Below are positions 8,489 through 16,526 of a stretch of DNA of 35,100 nt, one piece after another. The DNA comes from Pseudomonadota bacterium (GTDB lineage Bacteria; Pseudomonadota; Gammaproteobacteria; Xanthomonadales; Xanthomonadaceae). A program made the position numbers and the translations under genes. Position 1 is the first letter of the stretch. Every line of letters starts with the position of its first letter. Location: assembly GCA_023394655.1 (NCBI GenBank), contig JAEXAG010000156.1:1-35100 (forward strand), in the 5' to 3' direction. The notes beneath the pieces were generated by a model, which did not search any database, was not told the origin of the DNA, and saw only the letters and a list, made by a program, of their open reading frames with translations.

Positions 8489-8546
8489 GGCGTCGGGGCC
8501 GCGGGCACACCTTAGAATGGCCGCCTGCAAACGCCTTGGAGCTGCC

Positions 8547-10430
8547 GTGACCTGGTCCGCCGACCTTGCCCGCAAGACCTATTCCATTCCGCATTGGTCG
8601 GATGGGTATTTCGATGTCGCCGATGGCCGCATCGTGGCGCGCCCGAAGGGCCAGGCCGGCCCGCAGATCGCGCTGGCCGATGCCGTGGATCGCGCGTTGG
8701 CTTCCGGCGCCAACCTGCCGATGCTGGTGCGCTTCCCGGACATCCTCGGCGATCGGTTGGGCAAGCTGCAGTCGGCGTTCGCCCAGGCGCAGGCCGACTG
8801 GGATTACGCCGGCGGCTATACCGCGGTTTATCCGATCAAGGTGAACCAGCACGCGGGCGTGGCCGGGGTGCTGGCATCGCATCATGGCGAGGGCTTCGGC
8901 CTGGAAGCCGGCAGCAAGCCGGAGCTGATGGCGGTGCTGGCGCTGTCGCGGCCGGGCGGGCTGATCGTCTGCAACGGCTACAAGGACCGCGAATACATCC
9001 GGCTGGCGCTGATCGGCCGCAAGCTCGGGCTGGAGACCTTCATCGTGGTGGAGAAGCCTTCCGAGCTTCGCATCGTGCTGGAGGAAGCCGCGGCCATCGG
9101 CGTGGAGCCTGGCATCGGCGTGCGCATGCGGCTGGCCTCGCTGGGCGCCGGAAAATGGCAGAATTCCGGCGGCGACAAGGCCAAGTTCGGCCTCAACCCG
9201 CGCCAAGTGCTGGACCTGTGGAAGCACCTGCGCGATGCCGGCATGGGCCATTGCCTGCGCCTGCTGCATTTCCACATGGGCAGCCAGATCTCCAACGTGC
9301 GCGACATCGCCAACGGCATGCGCGAAGCGACGCGCTATTTCGTCGAGCTGTCCAAGCTCGGCGCGCACATCTCGCATGTCGATGTCGGCGGCGGGCTGGG
9401 CATCGATTACGAAGGCACGCGCTCGCGGTCCTACAACTCGGTCAACTACAACATCGCGCACTACGCCTCGAGCATCGTGCAGCCGCTGGCCGAGGCCTGC
9501 GCGCAGAACGACCTGCCGCAGCCGCGCATCGTCACCGAATGCGGCCGCGCGATGACCGCGCATCACGCGGTGCTGGTGGCCAACGTGAGCGAAGTGGAAC
9601 AGGCGCCGGAAGGCCGTGTGCCGCCGCGGAACGACGACGAATCCAACCCGGTGCGGCAGCTGCGCGAACTGCATGACGAGATGGGCGAGCGTCCCGCCGT
9701 GGAGATCTACCACGAGGCCGTGCAGGCGCATTCGGAAGGCCTGGCGTTGTATTCGCTGGGGCAGATCGACCTGGTGCAGCGCGCGCGCATCGACGACCTG
9801 TTCTATGCCATCGCCCATGCTGTGAAGGCGCGGCTGACCTATGACGTGAAGAGCCACCGCGACCTGCTGGACGAGTTGAACGAGCGGCTGGTGGACAAGT
9901 ATTTCGTCAACTTCAGCGTTTTCGAATCGATGCCCGACGTGTGGGCGATCGACCAGGTGTTCCCGATCGTGCCGATCGAGCGGCTGGACGAGGCGCCGAC
10001 CCGGCGCGGCATCATCGCCGACCTCACCTGCGATTCCGACGGCAAGATCGACGTGTACGTGGAGAACGAGGACCTCGACAGCTCGCTGCCGCTGCACGAA
10101 CTGCGCCGCGGCGAGCAGTACCGGCTCGGCTTCTTCCTGGTCGGCGCCTATCAGGAAATCCTCGGCGACATCCACAACCTGTTCGGCGATACCGACGCGA
10201 TCGAAGTGCGCGTGGATGGCGAGGATTGCCGCATCGTCCAGCAGCGCCGCGGCGACACCACCGACGTGATGCTCGATTACGTCGGCTACAAGCTGGACGA
10301 CCTGCGCCGCGCCTATCGCGCGCGGGTGGCTTCGGCCGACATCGGCGAATCCGAGGCGGCGCGGTTCAATGAAGCGCTGGAGGCCGGGCTGACCGGCTAT
10401 ACCTATCTGGACGACTCCCCGGCCGATTGA
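8547..10430 (+). CDS. speA: Biosynthetic arginine decarboxylase
   Basis: PLP-dependent fold III decarboxylase that converts arginine to agmatine, the entry to putrescine and spermidine. The 627-residue product is typical in length. It shows AVYPIKVNQH with the PLP-binding Lys98, a FHMGSQI segment, VDVGGGLGIDYEG, TECGRA, and the catalytic LTCDSDG motif with Cys495 that completes the dimer active site. I chose the GTG at 8547 because it has GGAG five bases upstream and gives the usual N-terminus (MTWSADLARKTYSIPHWSDG); an ATG at 8517 would add ten unconserved residues. It converges with xthA, whose stop is 10 bases away. Confidence 0.95.
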   Translation: MTWSADLARKTYSIPHWSDGYFDVADGRIVARPKGQAGPQIALADAVDRALASGANLPMLVRFPDILGDRLGKLQSAFAQAQADWDYAGGYTAVYPIKVNQHAGVAGVLASHHGEGFGLEAGSKPELMAVLALSRPGGLIVCNGYKDREYIRLALIGRKLGLETFIVVEKPSELRIVLEEAAAIGVEPGIGVRMRLASLGAGKWQNSGGDKAKFGLNPRQVLDLWKHLRDAGMGHCLRLLHFHMGSQISNVRDIANGMREATRYFVELSKLGAHISHVDVGGGLGIDYEGTRSRSYNSVNYNIAHYASSIVQPLAEACAQNDLPQPRIVTECGRAMTAHHAVLVANVSEVEQAPEGRVPPRNDDESNPVRQLRELHDEMGERPAVEIYHEAVQAHSEGLALYSLGQIDLVQRARIDDLFYAIAHAVKARLTYDVKSHRDLLDELNERLVDKYFVNFSVFESMPDVWAIDQVFPIVPIERLDEAPTRRGIIADLTCDSDGKIDVYVENEDLDSSLPLHELRRGEQYRLGFFLVGAYQEILGDIHNLFGDTDAIEVRVDGEDCRIVQQRRGDTTDVMLDYVGYKLDDLRRAYRARVASADIGESEAARFNEALEAGLTGYTYLDDSPAD

Positions 10431-10440
10431 GCTTCATGGC

Positions 10441-11220
10441 TCAGCCGGCCGGGTCGAGCCGCACCCAGGCCGGCGCGTGGTCGCTCGGACGCTCCCAGGT
10501 GCGCGGTTCGCGGTCGATGCCGGAAGCCGACGCGCGCGGTTTCAGCGCGTCCGAGACCAGGGTGAGGTCGATGCGCAGGCCCAGATCGCGGCGGAACGCG
10601 GCCTGGCGGTAATCCCACCAGCTGAAAACGCCGGCTTCGTCGCTGTGCAGGCGGAAGGCATCGTGCAGGCCCAGTGATTGCAGCCGTGCCAGCGCGTCGC
10701 GTTCCGCGGTGGAAGTGAGGATGTGGTTCTCGTTCCAGACCGCCGGATCGTGCACGTCGCGCGCATCCGGGGCGATGTTGAAATCGCCCATCACCACCAT
10801 CGCCGGCCAACGCGGCAGGTCGGCGGCCAGCCAGTCGTGCACGGCACCGAGCCAGCGCAGTTTGTAATCGTACTTGTCGGTGCCCACGTCCTGCCCGTTG
10901 ACCACGTACAGATTGACCACGCGGATGCCGGCGATGGTGGCGGCGATCACCCGCGCCTGCGGATCCTCGAAGCCGGGGATGCCGATCTGCACGTCTTCCG
11001 GCATGCCGACGCGGCTCAACAGGGCCACGCCGTTGTAGGTCTTCTGGCCGGTGAAGACGGTTTCGTAACCGGCTTCGCGCAGGGCATCGGCCGGGAAGCG
11101 CGGATCCTCCAGCTTGGTTTCCTGCAGGCCCACCACGTCGGGCTGGAAATCCGCCAGCCATTGCAGCAGGTGCGGCAGGCGCACGTTGAGGGAGTTGACG
11201 TTCCAGCTGGCGATTTTCAT
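10441..11220 (-). CDS. xthA: Exodeoxyribonuclease III (AP endonuclease)
   Basis: Metal-dependent exonuclease and AP endonuclease of the ExoIII family, acting in base-excision repair. The 259-residue product is complete: MKIASWNVNSLNVR with Asn7, LQETK with Glu34, NLYVVNGQ, MGDFNIAP (Asp146, Asn148) and the C-terminal SDHAP catalytic Asp-His pair. Its start codon and first six or so codons lie inside the 21-bp repeat (11201-11221) that marks the left end of the genomic island. The coding sequence is therefore intact, but everything upstream of the ATG is island DNA, and the ancestral upstream region is now at 34116 onward. No strong ribosome binding site is visible before the ATG in the present or the ancestral arrangement. 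Expression may have changed; that is inference. Confidence 0.95.
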   Translation of the reverse strand: MKIASWNVNSLNVRLPHLLQWLADFQPDVVGLQETKLEDPRFPADALREAGYETVFTGQKTYNGVALLSRVGMPEDVQIGIPGFEDPQARVIAATIAGIRVVNLYVVNGQDVGTDKYDYKLRWLGAVHDWLAADLPRWPAMVVMGDFNIAPDARDVHDPAVWNENHILTSTAERDALARLQSLGLHDAFRLHSDEAGVFSWWDYRQAAFRRDLGLRIDLTLVSDALKPRASASGIDREPRTWERPSDHAPAWVRLDPAG

Positions 11221-11221
11221 G
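11201..11221. repeat. Left attachment site (attL), 21-bp direct repeat within the xthA start
   Basis: The 21 bases are identical to 34095-34115 and start TTCCAGCTGGCGATTTTCAT. On the minus strand they read as a C followed by the xthA ATG and codons 2-6 plus two bases. The sequences on either side differ between the two copies, so the identity ends sharply. Confidence 0.9.
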
Positions 11222-11272
11222 ATCGCGATATCCAGTTGATTTAATTGGATTTCGTGTCAGGCAGCTGGTTCT

Positions 11273-11294
11273 GATACCCCCACCCGTACCCCCA
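11273..11294. promoter_or_regulatory. Candidate integrase arm-type sites, left end
   Basis: GATACCCCCA (11273-11282) and GTACCCCCA (11286-11294) stand in tandem about 13 bases apart, 50-70 bases inside attL. The same pair, in the same orientation and with nearly the same spacing, lies inside attR at 33946-33967. The wider 35-base segments also align (TCT..GATACCCCCA..TACCCCCA..ATCGA.T.GG). Repeats like these near both ends of an integrated element are expected for arm-type integrase or excisionase sites; binding is inferred. Confidence 0.5.
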
Positions 11295-11432
11295 GATCGA
11301 TTCGGTAGGGGGCGAATGTCCATAACGGACAGTGTGTCGTGTCCACTTCCGGAGCGGTGCCAGGCCATCCCATTCTATTCCATGTGTTCACAAGAGCACT
11401 CACAAACCCCTCAATGCACTAGGAGATTTGAA

Positions 11433-12248
11433 ATGGACATGGAATCGCGTCTGCCGCAGGAATGGAACTCGCTGCCGCTCTGGGTAAGGGACGAGCTGAT
11501 CAACGGCTCAACAGATCTGCCCTTCTACAGCTGGCACATTCAGAGGCTGGTAGACCACAGCGAGAACATGAAGGCCGTGTGGCCCCTGTTCGACAAGCAC
11601 CGGGAGTCGTTTACATGTAAGGGCCCCGTCCACTCCCTGGTCTGCGTGCTGCATCAGGCAGCGCTTGGACCCGATCCCGGCCTGTCTCGGACTGATGATG
11701 ATCGCCAGGCGATTTCCGAGGCTGTCCATAAGTATGTTGACGGCATCGCAAGGCAGATCGATCGGCTTGGTACGGGCTCGGCGTTCGGCCTGTATCCGCT
11801 CGGGATCGCCAGTGCCGTAAGCGTTGCCGCCTGGAATAAGGCGGAAAAAAAGGTCGCCGAGCCGTTTCAATCGACCACGGAACAGATTTTGGCAGTGCTT
11901 GATAGCGCAGGGATCGCCGCAGAGACTAGGAAGTCTGTGGCTCGCGAGCTCGAATCGCTGCAATACGAGATCGAGCACGAAGTCATGGAGCTCTACTCGG
12001 ATCCGCGTGAATCGATGCAGGCGCTTGCCACCGGCGCACAGGATTGGGCGAAGGACAACGGATGGGGCAGGGACGACATCATTTGGCACATCGGTAGCAG
12101 TGTCAGGGATTGGTTCGGTCGCAACCACTTTTCCGCAACGGCAACGTTGACGACAGCGATTACTGGCAACGAGGTCAGCGAGGACATCGTGGCTGGTGTT
12201 ATCAAACGACGGCTGAAGTCGCAATCGCATCGCGAAGTCAAGGTCTAG
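11433..12248 (+). CDS. Island protein of unknown function
   Basis: A 271-residue protein I do not recognise. It is mostly polar and probably helical, starts MDMESRLPQEWNSLPLWVRDEL, and has one mildly hydrophobic Gly/Ala-rich stretch (GSAFGLYPLGIASAVSVAAW, roughly residues 125-145) that is too weak to call a membrane helix with confidence. The frame is open to 11316, but the ATG at 11433 has an AGGAG site eight bases upstream, so I start there. It is the first gene inside the left end, divergent from xthA across 212 bases of island DNA, and has no close partner downstream (123 bases to the AlpA-like gene). Confidence 0.6.
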   Translation: MDMESRLPQEWNSLPLWVRDELINGSTDLPFYSWHIQRLVDHSENMKAVWPLFDKHRESFTCKGPVHSLVCVLHQAALGPDPGLSRTDDDRQAISEAVHKYVDGIARQIDRLGTGSAFGLYPLGIASAVSVAAWNKAEKKVAEPFQSTTEQILAVLDSAGIAAETRKSVARELESLQYEIEHEVMELYSDPRESMQALATGAQDWAKDNGWGRDDIIWHIGSSVRDWFGRNHFSATATLTTAITGNEVSEDIVAGVIKRRLKSQSHREVKV

Positions 12249-12370
12249 CACGAAAGAAGTTCGCGCAAGACTGACCGCCCCAAAAGAACTGCTGAGTCCT
12301 AGCTTGTCTCCGACCGGCCCGGAAGCACCCGGGTCGGCGCAAGCGACCAACAGGGTCATGGAGACGACAC

Positions 12371-12574
12371 ATGGAACAGCAATACACCAACATGCTTCGC
12401 ATCGGCGAGGTCTGCCGTCGGACGGGGTTGTCCAAATCCCAAGTCCACCGATTGACTGACGAGTTTGGCTTCCCTGAGCCGATCAAGTTGGGTAAGCGGG
12501 CCACTGCTTGGATCGAAGCCGAAGTTGAAGGCTGGCTTCGGGAGCGTATTGCGCGCAGCCGCGCAGAGTCCTGA
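12371..12574 (+). CDS. AlpA-family helix-turn-helix regulator / possible excisionase
   Basis: A 67-residue DNA-binding protein with the AlpA layout: LRIGEVCRRTGLSKSQVHRL forms the helix-turn-helix (about residues 9-28), then a wing (FPEPIKLGKRATAW) and a short C-terminal helix. AlpA of the CP4-57 and P4-like elements acts as a transcriptional activator or excisionase for the cognate integrase; a similar directionality role for the integrase at the island's right end is inference. A GGAG ribosome binding site lies seven bases before the ATG. It leads a compact block: the next gene starts 3 bases after its stop. Confidence 0.85.
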   Translation: MEQQYTNMLRIGEVCRRTGLSKSQVHRLTDEFGFPEPIKLGKRATAWIEAEVEGWLRERIARSRAES

Positions 12575-12577
12575 CCG

Positions 12578-12988
12578 ATGGGCGCAACGGAAAGGAATCT
12601 GACACCTGCAGTCGAGATCGAGGCACTGGATCGCCCTGGCTTGCGCAGGGCGCCCTACTGCAGCGAGGTCGAAATGCTGCAAGCATCCGGCGTCAACCCC
12701 AACGTATATCTGTTTGCGGGTCCGGGCTGCTGGGAGCGAGCAGAAGACCGCCGCATCAAGCACGGCACCGGATCGGCAATGGTGTTGCCCGACGACATCA
12801 GGCCCTCGGCGCTGCGCTGGCCGAAACTGGAAGCGCTGGTCGTGTGTTGGCCTCCAGCCGGCGCTAGCGCTTACCGCCGCAAGATCGAACTGGCCCAGGC
12901 GTTGATCCGGGATGGCGTGCGCTATGCCGCCATTGAACACGAGCCCGAGTGGCTGAATGTTTGGCGAAAGGGCGAGGCGGCAGCATGA
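12578..12988 (+). CDS. Conserved hypothetical protein between AlpA-like and RepA-like genes
   Basis: A 136-residue protein that I do not recognise as a named family. It has no signal peptide or membrane segment; a central part (LRWPKLEALVVCWPPAGASAYRRKIELAQALIRDG) looks like an alpha/beta fold, and it ends in a tryptophan-containing helix. It starts three bases after the AlpA-like stop and overlaps the following RepA-like gene by four bases (ATGA), so the three are almost certainly one transcript with coupled translation. Its position suggests a role in island replication or its control, but no motif shows this. Confidence 0.7.
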   Translation: MGATERNLTPAVEIEALDRPGLRRAPYCSEVEMLQASGVNPNVYLFAGPGCWERAEDRRIKHGTGSAMVLPDDIRPSALRWPKLEALVVCWPPAGASAYRRKIELAQALIRDGVRYAAIEHEPEWLNVWRKGEAAA

Positions 12989-14016
12989 CCCGCATCTTCA
13001 TACCTGGCCCTGAAGTGACTGTGCCGGCTCGACCCCGTATCCAGGCGCGGCGTGCCTCCGAAGTTGAGGCGAAACCCATCGCCTGGTTGTGGGAGCCTCA
13101 CATTGCACTCGGAAAGTTCTCGCTGATCGTCGGCGATCCCGGGCTCAGCAAAAGCACGCTCACAGCTTGCATCGCGGCGCACGTCACAACCGGAAGGGCG
13201 TGGCCAGATGGCATGCCGTGCCCCTCGGGTGAAGCGTTGCTTGTGAACGCTGAGGATGATCCTGCAGATACCACGCGTCCCCGCCTGGATGCGGCGGATG
13301 CTGCAGTCGATCGGATCCACTTTCTGGATGCGGTCAAAGTTGATCAGCGTGAAAGGTCGTTCAACCTCGGCGATGTCGATGCCATCGATGAGTTCATCGA
13401 TCGCCATCCACAAGTGCGTCTGGTCGTTATCGATCCGATCAGCGCCTACATGGCGGGCGTTGACTCTCACAAGAACACCGACGTGCGCGGTTTGCTGGCG
13501 CCGATTTCCACCCTGGCGGCGAAGCGCGGCGTTGCCGTCATCGGCGTCTCGCATTTGAACAAAGGTCAGTCGGCCGCGATCTACCGCTCCTCTGGATCAC
13601 TCGCGTTCGTAGCAGCTGCGCGATCGGTGTATCTGCTGGCCAAATCCGACGATGCCCCAGATCGGCGCGTGTTGTTGCCGGTCAAGAACAACCTTGGCCC
13701 GGACACCCACGGCATCGGCTACTCGCTGCGCACGACGGACGCCAAGGTTCCGTATGTCGAGTGGTCGTCGGAACCAGTTCAGCAGACCGCGGACGAGATC
13801 CTTAAGTCCGGTTCGGATGAGCAGCGCACTGCCACGGAGGACTGCATGGATTGGCTTCGCGCGATTCTGGCTGATGGCGGAGCCAATGCCAGCGAAATCA
13901 TGAAGGCCGCCGAAGAGCACGGTTTCTCGTCGAAGACGCTGCGGCGGGCCCGCGAGAAGCTCGGCGTGCGGACTGAAAAAGCCGGTGTCCGCGACGGTTG
14001 GTTCTGGTCGCTCTAG
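12985..14016 (+). CDS. RepA-like AAA family ATPase (AAA_25 type) with C-terminal winged helix
   Basis: A 343-residue RecA-fold ATPase related to hexameric RepA helicases of plasmids and to ATPases in integrative elements. It shows Walker A GDPGLSKST (about 50-58), an AEDD motif (LLVNAEDDPADT), Walker B RLVVIDPISAYM, and the GVSHLNKG sensor-like segment. The C-terminal 70 residues (from about TEDCMDWL) form a probable winged helix, ASEIMKAAEEHGFSSKTLRRAREKLGV. The ATG at 12985 overlaps the preceding stop as ATGA, which fixes the start over an earlier in-frame ATG at 12949. It likely loads or unwinds DNA for autonomous replication of the excised island; this is inferred from family membership. 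Confidence 0.85.
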   Translation: MTRIFIPGPEVTVPARPRIQARRASEVEAKPIAWLWEPHIALGKFSLIVGDPGLSKSTLTACIAAHVTTGRAWPDGMPCPSGEALLVNAEDDPADTTRPRLDAADAAVDRIHFLDAVKVDQRERSFNLGDVDAIDEFIDRHPQVRLVVIDPISAYMAGVDSHKNTDVRGLLAPISTLAAKRGVAVIGVSHLNKGQSAAIYRSSGSLAFVAAARSVYLLAKSDDAPDRRVLLPVKNNLGPDTHGIGYSLRTTDAKVPYVEWSSEPVQQTADEILKSGSDEQRTATEDCMDWLRAILADGGANASEIMKAAEEHGFSSKTLRRAREKLGVRTEKAGVRDGWFWSL

Positions 14017-14036
14017 CTCAGGGGATGTTAAAGCAC

Positions 14037-14324
14037 ATGAACATAGAACAAGATGCGGCCCTGAATCGCCTGATCCGAATCGCACAGCGCGACAGCGGTC
14101 AGGCCCGCAAGGTGGCCGCATTTCTCCTGGCTTGGTGGAATACCGAAACGTGCGGTGGCTTTGACCTGACGGACCTCTGGGCGGTAGATGCCGCCATCGC
14201 CAAGGACATGATTACCGTCACGCAACTGATCGCGGAAGTGAATTTGTATCCCGATAGTCTTGGATACCGTCAGCCGTTCGAGGACCTTGTCCGGCAGTGG
14301 CGACCGCATCTCATAGACGAGTAG
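14037..14324 (+). CDS. Small conserved island protein (DUF7673-like)
   Basis: A 95-residue soluble protein with the stretch FLLAWWNTETCGGFDLTDLW, which I associate with small proteins encoded beside RepA-like ATPases in proteobacterial islands (annotated DUF7673 as far as I recall). Function unknown. Three starts are possible; I prefer the ATG at 14037 because an AGGGGA site lies at usable spacing, whereas the ATG at 14025 overlaps that site. It follows the RepA-like gene after 20 bases, in the same direction, and converges on the Integrase_1-type recombinase gene. Confidence 0.7.
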   Translation: MNIEQDAALNRLIRIAQRDSGQARKVAAFLLAWWNTETCGGFDLTDLWAVDAAIAKDMITVTQLIAEVNLYPDSLGYRQPFEDLVRQWRPHLIDE

Positions 14325-14329
14325 CGCCC

Positions 14330-14400
14330 CGAAGATGCCCTCGCATACTCGAAGATGCCCTCGGATTTGGCGGGGCACCTTGGGCGGAGGTGGGCATCTT
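14330..14400. repeat. Short direct and inverted repeats between convergent genes
   Basis: CGAAGATGCCCTCG occurs twice (14330-14343 and 14350-14363, 20 bases apart), and GGGCATCTT at 14392-14400 is the inverse of its core. The arms could pair across a 31-base loop that holds a smaller inverted repeat (CACCT/AGGTG). The cluster lies between two convergent genes. It may be a terminator without a clear T-run or a protein-binding iteron cluster for the RepA-like protein; the sequence does not decide. Confidence 0.5.
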
Positions 14401-14405
14401 GGGTT

Positions 14406-15296
14406 TCAGCGCATATAGACGCTCTTGACCCAGCGCCCACGCCCGTCGCCATGGCCCAGGTCCTGACTCACCGCCATCAGAGCTTCACGCGACGAGTAGC
14501 CCCGCGAAAGGTAGCCATCCAACTGGTCACGGGCGAACGCATAACGTGCCGAGTGAGGCTGAATGCCATTTCGATGTGCCCAGGAATGGTAGATGCGACG
14601 CGCTTGCTTCAGGCCCCCGGCCGGCGACCCATTGGCACGGATCACAAGAAAGCCCGCCTGCTTCGCACACACTGGAAGTGCCGACGCGATCGCGGCAGAT
14701 GCGTTCGCCCGGTCAAATACATCAACTGTTCGGGGCCTACCGCCCTTCGTTCCGGCAAGTATCTTGATGCGGCCGTCTGCCTGGAGTTCTCGCTCCCAGC
14801 GGCGCAGCGTGTCCTCCCTGGCGTGGATGGCCTCATTGCCCCGCAAGCCGAGGTGTCGTTCCAGGCGTAGCAACGCAGCCATGCCCGGGCGACTCTGGCG
14901 TTCGGCCCGGTCGGTAAAGCTCAGGAAGTCCTCACTGGACATGGCAGTCTTGGTTCCAAGGCGCGAACCGCCACTGATTCCAAGCGCCTCGTTGCTCAAT
15001 TCGGCCGCGTTCGTCATCGCCTGCTTACCGACGCTCTTGAGAACACTGCGCAGATGCGCAAGCTCGTTCTGCAGGGTTCGCACACCTGGGGACTCGGCTT
15101 GCCGGGCCGCGACATAAGCCCGCAAATGCTTGCCGCTGATGTCGCCAGGGCTCGCAAGATGCGTATAGCCCGCTTCGTACATCAGCGTGGAAAATTTGGC
15201 GGCGGTTCGCTCCCTGGCCTCGCGGGTCAGGTGAGATCCGCCAAGTCGCGCCATGACGGCGACGATCGAAGCCTGAAACTCGGTTCTTCTGCTCAT
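14406..15296 (-). CDS. Tyrosine recombinase, Integrase_1 / Phage_int_SAM_2 type
   Basis: A 296-residue site-specific recombinase. The N-terminal SAM-like core-binding half (about 1-115) precedes a catalytic half with the full tyrosine-recombinase set: Arg152 (HLGLRGNEA), His248 and Arg251 (PHSARYAF), His282 (LGHGDG) and the nucleophile Tyr294 (WVKSVYMR), which sits two residues from the C-terminus. This family is common in islands and ICEs, usually inside rather than at the edge. The start at 15296 has a GGAG site seven bases upstream; the open frame further upstream is ignored. Its own target site is not apparent here. The island ends carry the other integrase's repeats, so this gene may invert or resolve a segment, or be left over from an older element. 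Confidence 0.85.
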   Translation of the reverse strand: MSRRTEFQASIVAVMARLGGSHLTREARERTAAKFSTLMYEAGYTHLASPGDISGKHLRAYVAARQAESPGVRTLQNELAHLRSVLKSVGKQAMTNAAELSNEALGISGGSRLGTKTAMSSEDFLSFTDRAERQSRPGMAALLRLERHLGLRGNEAIHAREDTLRRWERELQADGRIKILAGTKGGRPRTVDVFDRANASAAIASALPVCAKQAGFLVIRANGSPAGGLKQARRIYHSWAHRNGIQPHSARYAFARDQLDGYLSRGYSSREALMAVSQDLGHGDGRGRWVKSVYMR

Positions 15297-16040
15297 GGAT
15301 TGCTCTCCGGGTTGTTGCCGCGCTGACGACTTTGGAATGCGGGAACGTCCCGCGTGCACATCAGCCCTCAGCGCGGCTACAGAAACCGGTGAGTAACGGG
15401 CCCTGCCGGATCGCTCGAACTGCTTCGAGCAATGGCACCGCGGTTGCGGCTGCTAGGGCGACCTCAAGGAGGCGGGTCTGGTGTGCATGGATGGTGGATG
15501 TCGAACGTGGATGTCTCGCGGCGACGTAATGCGTCGGGCGATTCGTGGTGTCACTGGCACGGTTGCGCGCAGAAGCGTTTGTCCTGGGCGCGTTCCGGCT
15601 GCGATGTTGTTGCGTCACTCTCGCGATTCGCACTGCGAAGCGATGAGCGCCGCGTTGCCATCAGTGCTGTGATGGCACCGATTGCATGATTGATATGCGC
15701 CGTCCTGCCAGCTTTGGCCGGAGCATGGGCGCGTTCTAGTGATGGCAAGTCGGGAGGACAAAGCCGTGCCCGAAGACTTGCAGTTGATGAGGACAGAAGG
15801 CTTTGGCGTTGCTGTCCGGTTCGATGATCCCGGGGCTATGCCGGGAAACAGTGAGGCCTGGGTTATGCGCCAGGTTCGCGGGCAGTACTTGAAGCAAAAG
15901 CTACGGGGTCACTGCACAGGATGCAAACCGTTACTCCTGTGGATCCACATGGATGCTTCTGGTCCTTTGCATGCGCGAGCGAGAGTAGGCAATTGCGCAA
16001 AAATGTGCCGGCGAAGGCATCGCCGGCGCGGCTGCCCTGC
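15297..16040. other. Stretch of about 740 bases with no convincing gene
   Basis: Only short overlapping frames of low protein-like quality are seen on both strands. The best candidate is a plus-strand frame from a GTG at 15766 (GGGAGG eight bases upstream) that would run to 16104, but it continues through the terminator hairpin and into the oppositely oriented gene, with an Arg-rich nonsense-like end. The region may be decayed coding DNA. The terminator for the 16041-16340 gene lies at its right edge. Confidence 0.55.
16000..16027 (-). terminator. Rho-independent terminator for the minus-strand gene at 16041-16340
   Basis: Read on the minus strand, a perfect 8-bp stem GCCGGCGA/TCGCCGGC (16020-16027 with 16007-16014, 5-base loop) is followed two bases later by ATTTTTG. 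It begins 13 bases after the stop of the 99-codon gene, which supports that small gene as real. Confidence 0.8.
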
Positions 16041-16340
16041 TTATTCCGTTGCCGACACGGACCATGCCTTCTGTCTGGGAAGCAGGCCGATGTGCCGGGC
16101 ATAGGTCACCGCTGCCTCCTTGCCGCGGAACGTGATGGGCCGGGGTGTCGACCAGCCGACCGGCCGGATGAGGTTTGGTGCGTGCAGCAGCTCCTGCTTC
16201 AGGAGCCGGGTGAACCCCCGGCCGCGGATCAGCAGGCCCCATTCCTTGCTGTCGTCCAGCTCGACCGGTTCGATTCTTCTGACCAGGCCCAGCAGCCGGG
16301 CCAGTTGCACGAGGGGGAGACTGATCAAGCGGGCTTCCAT
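16041..16340 (-). CDS. Small protein of unknown function, divergent from the BREX operon
   Basis: A 99-residue protein, MEARLISLPLVQLARLLGLV at the N-terminus, then a charged middle (RRIEPVELDDSKEWGLLIRG) and a C-terminal part with KEAAVTYARHIGLLP. It has no signal peptide or clear membrane helix, and I do not recognise the family. Three features make it a real gene: a near-perfect AAAAGGAG ribosome binding site seven bases before the ATG, an intrinsic terminator directly after the stop, and a 228-base divergent intergenic region shared with the BREX regulator. It could be a regulatory or accessory partner of the BREX operon; only position suggests this. Confidence 0.72.
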   Translation of the reverse strand: MEARLISLPLVQLARLLGLVRRIEPVELDDSKEWGLLIRGRGFTRLLKQELLHAPNLIRPVGWSTPRPITFRGKEAAVTYARHIGLLPRQKAWSVSATE

Positions 16341-16425
16341 GGCGATCTCCTTTTGGTGGACTCACACCAGCAATACACCCCGCGGCCGATAGGCGAAATT
16401 GCGCGGCATTCCGTCGTTACGCAGT

Positions 16426-16446
16426 TGCAGCATCAAAGATGCTGCA
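16426..16446. promoter_or_regulatory. Perfect 21-bp palindrome in the divergent BREX promoter region
   Basis: TGCAGCATC, AAA, GATGCTGCA: nine-base arms around a three-base centre, between the 16041-16340 gene and the HTH regulator gene. No T-run follows on either strand, so a dimeric repressor operator is more likely than a terminator. The HTH protein encoded next to it is the obvious candidate binder; this is inference. Confidence 0.5.
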
Positions 16447-16496
16447 TCCCCAACATTTCTATGCATTCGCCCAAAAATATGGTGAAAAGCAGGGCG

Positions 16497-16526
16497 ATAC
16501 ACGCAAATTTTCATGCGCTTGCGTAT
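16497..16526. promoter_or_regulatory. Second inverted repeat upstream of the BREX regulator gene
   Basis: ACGCAA (16501-16506) and TTGCGT (16519-16524) form six-base arms 12 bases apart, flanked by ATAC on the left and AT on the right, in an AT-rich stretch 45-70 bases before the regulator's ATG. This is where a promoter and operator would be expected. I could not fix a -35/-10 pair with confidence. Confidence 0.35.

Noticed and set aside
8445..10175. Minus-strand open frame of 576 codons
   Set aside because: Antisense of speA; no recognisable motifs and an odd His/Gln/Val-rich composition.
15766..16104. Possible plus-strand gene from a GTG with a GGGAGG site
   Set aside because: It would run through the terminator hairpin and overlap the end of a better supported minus-strand gene, and its last third is Arg/Cys-rich and not protein-like.
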